Assembly: GCA_024277055.1 (NCBI GenBank)
Contig: JAJRVZ010000247.1
Coordinates: 1 to 42,163 of the forward strand
Direction: 5' to 3'
DNA: 42,163 nucleotides
Source: Calditrichota bacterium
Lineage (GTDB): Bacteria; Calditrichota; Calditrichia; JAJRVZ01
Of the stretch, positions 34,942-41,706 are shown one piece after another. Position 1 is the first letter of the stretch. Every line of letters starts with the position of its first letter. The notes beneath the pieces were generated by a model that ran no database searches, had not been told where the DNA came from, and saw only the letters and a program-made list of their open reading frames with translations. The position numbers and the translations under genes were made by a program.

Positions 34942-36402
34942 ATGACAACCGAGCGCAAACTGTGGCTGGCCGTGCTGTCCGCCCTGCTGACAGCCATCTC
35001 CTATCCGCCGTCGCCGTTCGCTTTCCTGATTTTTATCGCTTTCATTCCACTGCTGCGTTTGCTGCGATACTGCAATCCGGCCGAGGGGTTCCTGTTTGCC
35101 TGGATCAGCGGGTTGCTGGTAAATCTTGTTCAGTTGCACTGGATATTTCCCTATCGACAGGAAGGCTACTGGATCATTTCGCTGCTCAATCCGCTGCAGT
35201 TTGCATTTTTCGGATTGCTGTTTGCCTGTCTTTTGCGCCGCTTTAATTCAAAATCCCTGTGGTTTTTTCCTTTCATCTGGACGGCATTGGCTTTTATCCG
35301 CCAGTACAGTGACATCGCTTTCACCTGGCTTAGCATCAGCCATACGATGAGCGGTTATCCGCTGCTGGTACAGTTCGCTGATATCACCGGCGCCTACGGA
35401 ATCGTTTTCTGGATTTGTGTTGTTAACCTGCTGTTGTACCGGATGGGCGATACTTTTTCGGCCGAACAAAGAAAATGGTTGTCAATTTCGCTGGCGGTAA
35501 TTTTTTTCCTGCCGCTCTTCTACGGCTGGTTCAGCGTTTCACGAACGGAAAAAGGAAGGGAGATTTCCGTAGCGGTTGTGCAACCGAATATTGATTCCCG
35601 GCGCAAATGGCAGCCGGATTTTCTGCCGCGCAACATTGTGCTGCTGGACAGCCTGACACGTGCCGGGATTTACCGCCCGGTGGACCTGATTGTCTGGCCG
35701 GAAACGGCAATTCCTTATTCCATCCCGCAGGATTCGGCGGCAATGCGGATACTGCGCAATCTGGCTGCGGAATTCGATTGTGCCCTAATGACCGGATTTC
35801 TGGAAGAGAGCGAAGGGGGACGATTCAATTCGGTTCTGATTCTGCCGGGGGATACGGCATCCGTGCAGGTTTACCGCAAAAGGCAACTGGTACCGTTCGA
35901 GGAAGGTATTCCGTTCAGCGATTTTTTCGGAATTAACGCAGAAAACTTTCTGACCGGCGGGCAGGATGCCGTACCGCTGGTTTTCCGCGTGGGGCGGAAT
36001 TCGGTGAAAACAGCTGCAGCGATCTGTTATGAATCGATCTTTCCGAACCTGGTACGGGACAGCTTCGGACAGGGGGCGCAGCTGCTGTGTGTTCTCACCA
36101 ACGACGGCTGGTTTGCGCCGACGGTGCAGTCTTTCCAGCACATGCTGATCTCACGCTTGCGGGCCATCGAACACCGGGCGCCGGTAATCCACTGCGGCAA
36201 TGACGGCGTTTCGGCGCTGATTGATGAAAAGGGCCGGGTATTGCAGAAACTGGCGAGGGGCGGCCGGGGAGTGATAATTGGTGTAATTAATTTGCGTCGC
36301 CAACCATCGGTATATTCGCGGGTGGGAGACTGGCCGGGAATTTTTTCTGTTTTTGTAACATTAGCCGCTTTAACAGTAGCCATTTTGAAAAAAAACCGCT
36401 AA
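34942..36402 (+). CDS. lnt: Apolipoprotein N-acyltransferase
   Basis: Adds the third, N-linked acyl chain to the lipidated Cys of lipoproteins at the periplasmic face of the inner membrane. The 486-aa protein has about seven or eight membrane helices in ~1-195 and at the C-terminus (~460-480), flanking a periplasmic nitrilase-fold domain. The catalytic triad is visible: Glu in VWPETAIPY, Lys in YRKRQLVPFEEGIPF and Cys in AAAICYESIFP. This is consistent with an outer membrane that carries lipoproteins; two lipoproteins (BamD-like and DUF4920) are encoded in the window. Very close to the preceding gene (9 bp). Confidence 0.95.
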   Translation: MTTERKLWLAVLSALLTAISYPPSPFAFLIFIAFIPLLRLLRYCNPAEGFLFAWISGLLVNLVQLHWIFPYRQEGYWIISLLNPLQFAFFGLLFACLLRRFNSKSLWFFPFIWTALAFIRQYSDIAFTWLSISHTMSGYPLLVQFADITGAYGIVFWICVVNLLLYRMGDTFSAEQRKWLSISLAVIFFLPLFYGWFSVSRTEKGREISVAVVQPNIDSRRKWQPDFLPRNIVLLDSLTRAGIYRPVDLIVWPETAIPYSIPQDSAAMRILRNLAAEFDCALMTGFLEESEGGRFNSVLILPGDTASVQVYRKRQLVPFEEGIPFSDFFGINAENFLTGGQDAVPLVFRVGRNSVKTAAAICYESIFPNLVRDSFGQGAQLLCVLTNDGWFAPTVQSFQHMLISRLRAIEHRAPVIHCGNDGVSALIDEKGRVLQKLARGGRGVIIGVINLRRQPSVYSRVGDWPGIFSVFVTLAALTVAILKKNR

Positions 36403-36417
36403 TTTACCCGGTTGCCG

Positions 36418-37083
36418 ATGAAAGATTCACAAAAGCGAATGATAAAATTGACAATAAATGACAGGCTGGTTAAATTTTGCGCCTTTTTTGTACTGATCGG
36501 ATGGCAAAGTTTATTTGCCGTTGAAAACAACCAGACGGTTGTCGAAAAATTATTGCGCGAAGCTGCTGCAACGCTTGACCGGCAGTTGAAAGAGGCGGGA
36601 AGTACCGGCGCCGTTGCCCTTCGCACCATCGGGCTGGACTATATGACCGCTTCTTTCATGCAACAGCAGATGGGCAACGAACTGCACCGATCGGGCCGGA
36701 AAGTGATCAGAAACTTTACGACCGATTCAACGTTTGAGGGGGCGGTTGTCGAACTGACGGCGCTCGATGTCGTCATCGTCTATTCGCGGCCGCAAAGCAG
36801 CGGCTTTTTTTCGGACGATTCGGTTCAGCGGCGTATCGTGGTTCAGGTGGAAGGGCAGGTGTTCGCGCAACCCGGCGGTAAAGTGCTGGCCGCCGTAAAA
36901 ATTGAACAGGCGCAGGAAGACCGCATAAAATATAAAGAAATAGTTGAACTGGAACAGTCGCCCTATTCATTCAGTAAAGGGGTGCGTGCCGGTTTGAGCA
37001 GTATGGATAAAATTATTGAACCGGCCCTGATCGTTTCCGGTCTGGCCGTGATTTTTTACTTGTTTTTTTCACAACGGGGATAA
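36418..37083 (+). CDS. Unknown membrane protein between lnt and bamD
   Basis: I do not recognise a family. From ATG 36418 the product is 221 aa; the track's TTG at 36412 and a later Met (36439) are also possible and none has a strong ribosome site. A hydrophobic N-terminal helix (LVKFCAFFVLIGWQSLFAVE) looks like a signal peptide. A helical segment follows (~45-65, VVEKLLREAAATLDRQLKEA), then a mixed domain with alternating strands (AVVELTALDVVIVYS, RRIVVQVEGQVFAQPGGKVLAAVKIEQ). A C-terminal membrane helix (~198-216, ALIVSGLAVIFYLFF) ends the protein. It would be periplasmic with a C-terminal inner-membrane anchor. Its position between lnt and bamD suggests an envelope role, by inference only. 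Confidence 0.8.
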   Translation: MKDSQKRMIKLTINDRLVKFCAFFVLIGWQSLFAVENNQTVVEKLLREAAATLDRQLKEAGSTGAVALRTIGLDYMTASFMQQQMGNELHRSGRKVIRNFTTDSTFEGAVVELTALDVVIVYSRPQSSGFFSDDSVQRRIVVQVEGQVFAQPGGKVLAAVKIEQAQEDRIKYKEIVELEQSPYSFSKGVRAGLSSMDKIIEPALIVSGLAVIFYLFFSQRG

Positions 37084-37091
37084 TATAACGC

Positions 37092-37874
37092 ATGATGCGA
37101 TATTTGAAACTATTATTGTTTGCAGTTACAGCCATTACGTTACTCAGCAGTTGTTCGGGAGTGAAACCGCAACCGGACTGGACGGCGGAAGAATACTATA
37201 AATATGCCAAAGCCAAGTTTGACGATGAAAATTATCTGGAAGCGGTCAACGATTTTACGGTAGTTGTGCTGCGGTTTGCCGGCAGTTCGGTTGCCGACAG
37301 CGCCCAGTTCTACCTGGCATATTGCCATTATAATATGGATGAATACATCATTGCTGCCGCGGAATTCGGTAAGATTGTCACGGATATGCCGCAGAGTCCT
37401 CTGGTACCGATGAGCCAGTACATGCTGGCCGAAAGCTACTATCAGATGTCGCCCCGTGCGGAGCTGGACCAAGAATACACCCTGAAGGCCCTGAAACAGT
37501 TTCAGATTTTTCTTGAAGATTATCCGACCCACGAGAAGAAAGAGGAAGTTGAAAAAAAGATACTGGAATTACGTAATAAACTGGCGGAAAAGCAGCTGCG
37601 CAATGCCGATATCTATCGTCTCATGCGCCGATACAAAGCCGCTCTGATCTACTACGACATTGTGCTGAGTAAGTATTACGACAGTGATTATGCCGATGAT
37701 GCACAATACGGCAAAGCCCTGACCTATTACGAAAAAGAGGACTGGTTGAACGCGAAAGAGCAACTGTTGATTTTCAAAGAAAAATTTCCGGATTCGGAAT
37801 ATCTTTCGGCGGTTGAGGAAATGCTTCGGGAGGTGATGAATATTCCCGATGTCGAAATGCGTGCATCCAATTAA
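37092..37874 (+). CDS. bamD: Outer-membrane protein assembly factor BamD-like lipoprotein
   Basis: Lipoprotein of the BAM complex that inserts beta-barrel proteins into the outer membrane. The 260-aa protein has a signal peptide with a lipobox-like LLSSC (Cys21). TPR-like helices follow: EEYYKYAKAKFDDENYLEAVNDFTVVVLRFAGS, AQFYLAYCHYNMDEYIIAAAEFGKIV, and further repeats to ~250. The spacing and the early YYKYAKAKFD motif match BamD/YfiO. Lies 8 bp after the unknown membrane protein gene. BamA is not in the window. Confidence 0.9.
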   Translation: MMRYLKLLLFAVTAITLLSSCSGVKPQPDWTAEEYYKYAKAKFDDENYLEAVNDFTVVVLRFAGSSVADSAQFYLAYCHYNMDEYIIAAAEFGKIVTDMPQSPLVPMSQYMLAESYYQMSPRAELDQEYTLKALKQFQIFLEDYPTHEKKEEVEKKILELRNKLAEKQLRNADIYRLMRRYKAALIYYDIVLSKYYDSDYADDAQYGKALTYYEKEDWLNAKEQLLIFKEKFPDSEYLSAVEEMLREVMNIPDVEMRASN

Positions 37875-37915
37875 TTGACCGGCCGTACCGATAACCGTTT
37901 GAACGGAAAAAAAAC

Positions 37916-38503
37916 ATGCAAAAAATAGGATTGTACGGCGGTACATTTGATCCCATTCACATCGGTCACCTGCTGCTGGCCGAGTGGGCCCAGCAGGACC
38001 TTGGTCTGGACCGCGTTTATTTTATCCCCGCTTCCATCCATGCTTTCAAAAGAAACGGTGAACTCAGCGACAGTAAACTGCGTTTCAGACTGGTACAAAC
38101 CGCGATAAGAGATTTTCCCGGATTTTCCGTGAGTCGTATCGAACTGGACCGGGACGGCATATCCTACGCGGTCGATACGGTAACAGACTTTCGCCGCTAC
38201 GAACAGGTGGAAGGAGCTGATTTGTATTACCTGATGGGTATGGATAATCTGAAGGATTTTCACCGCTGGAAACAACCGGATGAAATTATGAAACAGGCAC
38301 AAATAACCGTATTCGCCCGTCCCGGCTATGAGCAGCAGGAAATTCATGAACGCTACAAAGATTCGGTTCTGTTTCTTAATTCCCCGGTACTTGATCTCTC
38401 CGCTTCGGGGATTCGCAGCCGCATCGCCGCCGGAAAAAGTGTGCGAGGTATGGTGACGCCCGCCGTGTATGAAATTATCAATGCAATGAATCTTTATCGT
38501 TAA
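37916..38503 (+). CDS. nadD: Nicotinate-nucleotide adenylyltransferase
   Basis: Adenylylates nicotinate mononucleotide to deamido-NAD in NAD synthesis, the same pathway as nadC in this window. The 195-aa length is typical. The nucleotidyltransferase motif GLYGGTFDPIHIGHLLLAE includes the (T/H)xGH signature; YLMGMDNLKDFHRWKQPDEI and the C-terminal LDLSASGIRSRIAAGKSVRGMVTPAVYEII with the ISxTxxR-like segment complete it. It is the last gene of the run from ruvX, 41 bp after bamD. Downstream lies the remnant tail and the BMC locus. Confidence 0.95.
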   Translation: MQKIGLYGGTFDPIHIGHLLLAEWAQQDLGLDRVYFIPASIHAFKRNGELSDSKLRFRLVQTAIRDFPGFSVSRIELDRDGISYAVDTVTDFRRYEQVEGADLYYLMGMDNLKDFHRWKQPDEIMKQAQITVFARPGYEQQEIHERYKDSVLFLNSPVLDLSASGIRSRIAAGKSVRGMVTPAVYEIINAMNLYR

Positions 38504-38855
38504 TTTGAGAACAACAAATCCACGTTTCTGTCGGCCTGAAGTTACAATGCCACGGTTTATACCGGGAAGTTGTCAAGTGGAATCTACGGTTACCAGTTAA
38601 ACGCCGGAGAATTTAAAGCCGTGAAATGTATGCTGCTGATCAAATAAAGTTGAAAGAGCCCGTTTTACGGAACGGCGGATATTTAAAAATTTAAATGTGG
38701 GCTGCACACAGTAATTCACATTCCGACCCAGGGGCCGGTGTTTTATCTGCCGTAAAAAACAGCGCTATTCCGTCCGCTAAAATCTATACGCACTTATTGC
38801 TTGCATGAAAAGCCGCTGAATGATAAATTTTTGCTCATTTAGCCGGAGATGCCAT
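38504..38855. other. Intergenic region upstream of the BMC locus
   Basis: It holds the sorting-tail remnant (38540-38647), an A/T-rich part with TTTAAA words around 38680-38700, and the ribosome site of the EutN-like gene. A promoter for the BMC genes is expected between about 38700 and 38840. I cannot identify a convincing one. Confidence 0.4.
38540..38647 (+). pseudogene. Remnant of a T9SS-type C-terminal sorting tail
   Basis: A short frame (no start; TGA just upstream) ends in LSSGIYGYQLNAGEF and KCMLLIK followed by a TAA at 38645. This closely resembles the conserved C-terminus of type IX secretion cargo proteins of the FCB group, typically SSGIYFYRLxAG-x4-KKMxLLK. Just upstream, another frame reads YREVVKWN, which fits the preceding part of the same domain (Y-x-V-x-W-N/D), so the fragment also appears frameshifted. 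No body of a secreted protein remains. I interpret it as the decayed end of a lost gene. Confidence 0.6.
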
Positions 38856-39158
38856 TTGTTTTTAGGAAAAGTGATCGGGACGGTCTGGGCCACAAAAAAA
38901 TCCGATACCTGCGCCAACCTGCGCTTTCTCGTCGTTCATCCCCTTAATCTCAAAAAGGCGCCGTCCACCGATGTAGTGATCTGTGCCGACACGCTGGGCG
39001 CCGGTCCCGGCGAAACGGTGATCTGCGCTTACGGACACGCCGCACGCAAGGCCATTCACCCGGACGCCCCGGCGGAACTCAGCATCGAAGCGGCGGTTAT
39101 CGGTATCGTCGACCGCGTGGATATCGACGAGGACGCCTCGGACGGCAAAATAACATGA
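38856..39158 (+). CDS. eutN: BMC vertex protein, EutN/CcmL/PduN family
   Basis: Pentameric shell protein that caps the vertices of bacterial microcompartments. I start at TTG 38856 (100 aa; MFLGKVIGTVWATKKSD) because CGGAG lies 7 bp upstream and the conserved family start is Met-x-x-G-x-V-x-G-T-V-W-A-T. The track's ATG at 38820 adds 12 unlike residues. Family features: LRFLVVHPLNLKK, VVICADTLGAGPGETVICAYGHAAR and the C-terminal AAVIGIVDRVDI. It overlaps the PduS-like gene by 4 bp (ATGA), indicating coupled translation. One vertex gene is seen; hexameric shell proteins (BMC-H) are not present in the window and must be encoded further to the right or elsewhere. Confidence 0.9.
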   Translation: MFLGKVIGTVWATKKSDTCANLRFLVVHPLNLKKAPSTDVVICADTLGAGPGETVICAYGHAARKAIHPDAPAELSIEAAVIGIVDRVDIDEDASDGKIT

Positions 39159-40465
39159 TTGATAGAATACGCAACGGGGGGGTTGTCGGTGCGGGAGGGG
39201 CCGGTTTTCCAACGCATATCAAACTGGATAATAAAGTTGATACGGTCATCGCCAATGGTGTGGAATGCGAACCGTTGCTGGCTAACGATAAATACCTGAT
39301 GACGCATCATGCCCGGGATATTATCGAAGGTCTGCTTCTGGCTCAACAGCAGACGGGGGCTGATCGGGCCGTTTTGGCCATTAAGGAAAAATATACCGCA
39401 GTAGAAGATAAACTCGAAGTTATTCTGCAGGAAGTCGGCGTCGATCTTTTTCTGATGCCCGATTATTATCCCGCCGGGGATGAACTGGAGATCATTTACG
39501 AAGTTACGAACCGCATCGTTCCGGCCGGCGGAATACCGGTGCAGGCAGGGGTGCTGGTACAGAACGTGGAAACACTGTTCAACAGTGCCCGCGCAGTGAA
39601 CGATGAACCGGTTACTCACCGCTTTTTAACCGTAAACGGGGCGGTGGAGGAGGGCGCTGTTGTACGTGCACCGATCGGCATCTCCTGCCGTGAAGTGCTG
39701 AATCAATTGTATCCCGGCAAGAGTTTTGATGGTTTGACCGTCACCACCGGCGGCGTGATGATGGGCGCCATCCACCGCGATTTTGATTTTCCGGTTACGA
39801 AAACCACGGGGGCGTTGCTGCTGCTGCCGGAGCATCACACCGTCGTGCTGCAGAAAAGCAGGCGCATTCGCAACGTCGTGCAGCAGGCCATGGCGTACTG
39901 TACTCAGTGCACCAAATGCAGCGATGCCTGTCCGCGCGATATGTTGGGACACACGGTAAAACCCCATCTGTCCATGCGCCGCGTGGCTAGTGGACTGAAT
40001 TACGAGGGGCAACCGTCCATCAACGCCTATGCCTGTTCGGAATGCGGCATCTGCGACCTGTACGCCTGTCCCATGGGATTGTACCCCCGGCGCGTCAACC
40101 GGGAACTGAAAGAAATAATGCGCGGGCAGGACGTACCGTTCGAAATCCAGCAAAAAGAATACCGTGTGCATCCGCTGCGAGAGAGCGCAAAGATTCCTTC
40201 CTACAATCTGAAAAAGAAATTGCAGTTACTGGATTATGACCGGGAAGTAACCCGTTTCGAAGATCTGAAAGCAAAAGAAGTTACCATTCCGCTGAAACAG
40301 CATATCGGTGCAGCGGCCAAATGTGTGGTAAAAGCCGGACAGAAAGTTGAAAAAGGTGAAAGGATTGGCGAAATTCGGGAAAATGAAATCGGCTCTACCA
40401 TTCATGCGTCCATCAGCGGCAGGGTGAAAGAGATTACGGGGGCTGCAGTACGGATTGTGGCATAG
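39155..40465 (+). CDS. pduS: PduS-like BMC electron-transfer flavoprotein (SLBB, Fe-S)
   Basis: A RnfC-related protein that in propanediol compartments reduces cobalamin and is thought to move electrons across the shell. The 436-aa length is close to PduS. The N-terminal flavin/NADH-binding region has GGVVGAGGAGFPTHIKL (from about residue 6) and VECEPLLANDKYLMTHH. An SLBB-like region follows (~150-230, VNGAVEEGAVVRAPIGISCREVL). Two [4Fe-4S] motifs are intact: CTQCTKCSDAC (Cys249/252/255/259) and CSECGICDLYAC (Cys294/297/300/305). The C-terminal barrel-sandwich domain (~350-436) is as in RnfC. Start ATG overlaps eutN. The PduT-like shell protein is 58 bp downstream. Whether the electron partner is cobalamin cannot be shown here. 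Confidence 0.92.
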   Translation: MIDRIRNGGVVGAGGAGFPTHIKLDNKVDTVIANGVECEPLLANDKYLMTHHARDIIEGLLLAQQQTGADRAVLAIKEKYTAVEDKLEVILQEVGVDLFLMPDYYPAGDELEIIYEVTNRIVPAGGIPVQAGVLVQNVETLFNSARAVNDEPVTHRFLTVNGAVEEGAVVRAPIGISCREVLNQLYPGKSFDGLTVTTGGVMMGAIHRDFDFPVTKTTGALLLLPEHHTVVLQKSRRIRNVVQQAMAYCTQCTKCSDACPRDMLGHTVKPHLSMRRVASGLNYEGQPSINAYACSECGICDLYACPMGLYPRRVNRELKEIMRGQDVPFEIQQKEYRVHPLRESAKIPSYNLKKKLQLLDYDREVTRFEDLKAKEVTIPLKQHIGAAAKCVVKAGQKVEKGERIGEIRENEIGSTIHASISGRVKEITGAAVRIVA

Positions 40466-40523
40466 GTCGGTTAAATCCCGGGGAAGTTCGGAAGTCCACG
40501 GGGATTGACAACGAGGAGATTTA

Positions 40524-41069
40524 ATGCAGGCAATAGGATTACTGGAATACAACAGCATCGCCGCGGGAATCGAAGCGACCGATGAAATGATGAAAGCGGC
40601 ACAGGTGGACCTGCTGTTTGCCAAAGTGGTTTGTCCGGGAAAGTTTATCGGGCTGGTTGCCGGTGAAGTGGCTGCCGTAAAAAGCAGTATAGATGCCGGA
40701 AAAAAAACGGGCGGTATGTACGTGGTTGATGAATTCGTGCTGCCCAATCCGCACCCGGAAATTATCCCGGCCATGAATGCGGCTACGGTCATTGAGCAAT
40801 ACCAGGCACTGGGTGTAATCGAAACTTTTTCCGTGGCTTCAACCATCGTTGCCAGCGACGCTGCGGCTAAAACCGGGCTGGTAAACCTGATTGAAGTACG
40901 CCTTGCGGTGGGCATGGGCGGAAAGTCTTTTGTAACCATGACCGGGGAAGTGGCTTCCGTGCGCTCGGCGGTGGAAGCCGGCAATGCGGAGGCGAGCAGC
41001 CGCGGATTCCTGGTAAAATCCGTCGTCATCCCGCACCCGACCCGCGAACTGATTGAAGGATTAGTGTAG
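40524..41069 (+). CDS. pduT: Tandem-BMC-domain shell protein, PduT-like (BMC-T)
   Basis: A trimer-forming microcompartment shell protein of 181 aa with two BMC domains. Domain 1 is ~2-85 (AIGLLEYNSIAAGIEATDEMMKAAQVDL, VVCPGKFIGLVAGEVAAV). Domain 2 is ~93-181 (YQALGVIETFSVASTIVASDAAAKTGLV, VGMGGKSFVTMTGEVASV). The match to PduT is strong in both halves, and its position directly after the PduS-like gene follows the Pdu partnership. However, PduT carries a [4Fe-4S] cluster ligated by a Cys (Cys134 in Salmonella) in the GGKCY segment; here the equivalent reads GGKSF, with Ser135. The pore is therefore unlikely to bind the cluster in the same way. GAGGAGAT ribosome site. Confidence 0.93.
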   Translation: MQAIGLLEYNSIAAGIEATDEMMKAAQVDLLFAKVVCPGKFIGLVAGEVAAVKSSIDAGKKTGGMYVVDEFVLPNPHPEIIPAMNAATVIEQYQALGVIETFSVASTIVASDAAAKTGLVNLIEVRLAVGMGGKSFVTMTGEVASVRSAVEAGNAEASSRGFLVKSVVIPHPTRELIEGLV

Positions 41070-41239
41070 GTGCTTTGACAGGTTAACAGGATTAACCGGA
41101 TAAAAGATGAAAAACGAATCCCGGCTTTCAGGCAGGGATCACGATAAACGATAATAACCAACCCGGGGACTTCTCTCCGGGAACAGGTGTAGCTGATAAA
41201 ATCATGCGGACTTAGTCCACTAATGTAATTGAGGAAAAA
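41070..41239 (+). other. Intercistronic gap with stem-loops between shell and ACT genes
   Basis: This 170-bp gap on the locus strand contains three inverted repeats. GGTTAA-CAGGA-TTAACC is at 41081-41097. A strong hairpin at 41162-41181 has an 8-bp stem with one G-U pair and a CTTC loop. A small GGAC-TTA-GTCC hairpin is at 41208-41218. None is followed by a T tract. They may be RNA processing or stability elements that set the ratio between shell and downstream genes, or simply an intervening promoter region. GAGGA before the ACT gene is its ribosome site. Confidence 0.4.
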
Positions 41240-41704
41240 ATGCCGGAACTATCAACCGAAAAAATCCGCGAGCTGGCCCGTGAGGCCGTTAAACAGCTGG
41301 GGCCGAAAGCCACGCCGGAGCTGGTGAATCGAGTAGTGCGCGAGGCCATGAAAAAGGTAAATGCAGAGCAGCAGCAACAGCCGGAAATTGACGAACACCA
41401 TCTTCCGAGTAATGAATCGCTGCGCGGCGGGGGTACCCGCATCATCGTAACCGCGTTCGGGAAAAACCACCCCGGAATATTGGCCGGAATTACCGGCGTG
41501 CTGGCCGATCATGACTGTGATATACTCGACCTGACACAGAAAATGCTGCAGGATTTCTTCACCATGATGCTGCTGGTTGACATCGGGAAGAGTTCCTGCA
41601 CCTTCGAAGAGCTGAAGCAGCGGATTATCGACCGCGGAGAAGAACTGGATCTGAAGGTCATCGTACAGCATGAAGAACTGTTTAACGCCATGCACCGGGT
41701 GTAG
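41240..41704 (+). CDS. ACT-domain (UPF0237) protein with BMC encapsulation-like N-terminus
   Basis: A 154-aa protein. Residues ~66-154 are a complete ACT domain of the UPF0237 type (RIIVTAFGKNHPGILAGITGVLADHDCDILDLTQ, DFFTMMLLVDI, LFNAMHRV), a family of about 90 aa normally encoded alone next to a UPF0210 gene, as here. The extra ~65 residues are unusual. Two short amphipathic helices, TEKIRELAREAVKQL (6-20) and PELVNRVVREAMKKV (26-40), are followed by a Gln-rich linker (NAEQQQQPEIDEHH). Such helices with a flexible linker are the hallmark of BMC encapsulation peptides. With shell genes directly upstream, this suggests the protein is directed to the compartment lumen. ATG with GAGG ribosome site. 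The enzymatic or regulatory function of the family is not established. Confidence 0.85.
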   Translation: MPELSTEKIRELAREAVKQLGPKATPELVNRVVREAMKKVNAEQQQQPEIDEHHLPSNESLRGGGTRIIVTAFGKNHPGILAGITGVLADHDCDILDLTQKMLQDFFTMMLLVDIGKSSCTFEELKQRIIDRGEELDLKVIVQHEELFNAMHRV

Positions 41705-41706
41705 CC

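Noticed and set aside
34102-35139. 345-aa minus-strand open frame opposite the oxidoreductase and lnt
   Set aside because: It is the antisense shadow of two strongly supported genes, has no ribosome site or recognisable domain, and its composition (His/Gln-rich) is typical of shadow frames.
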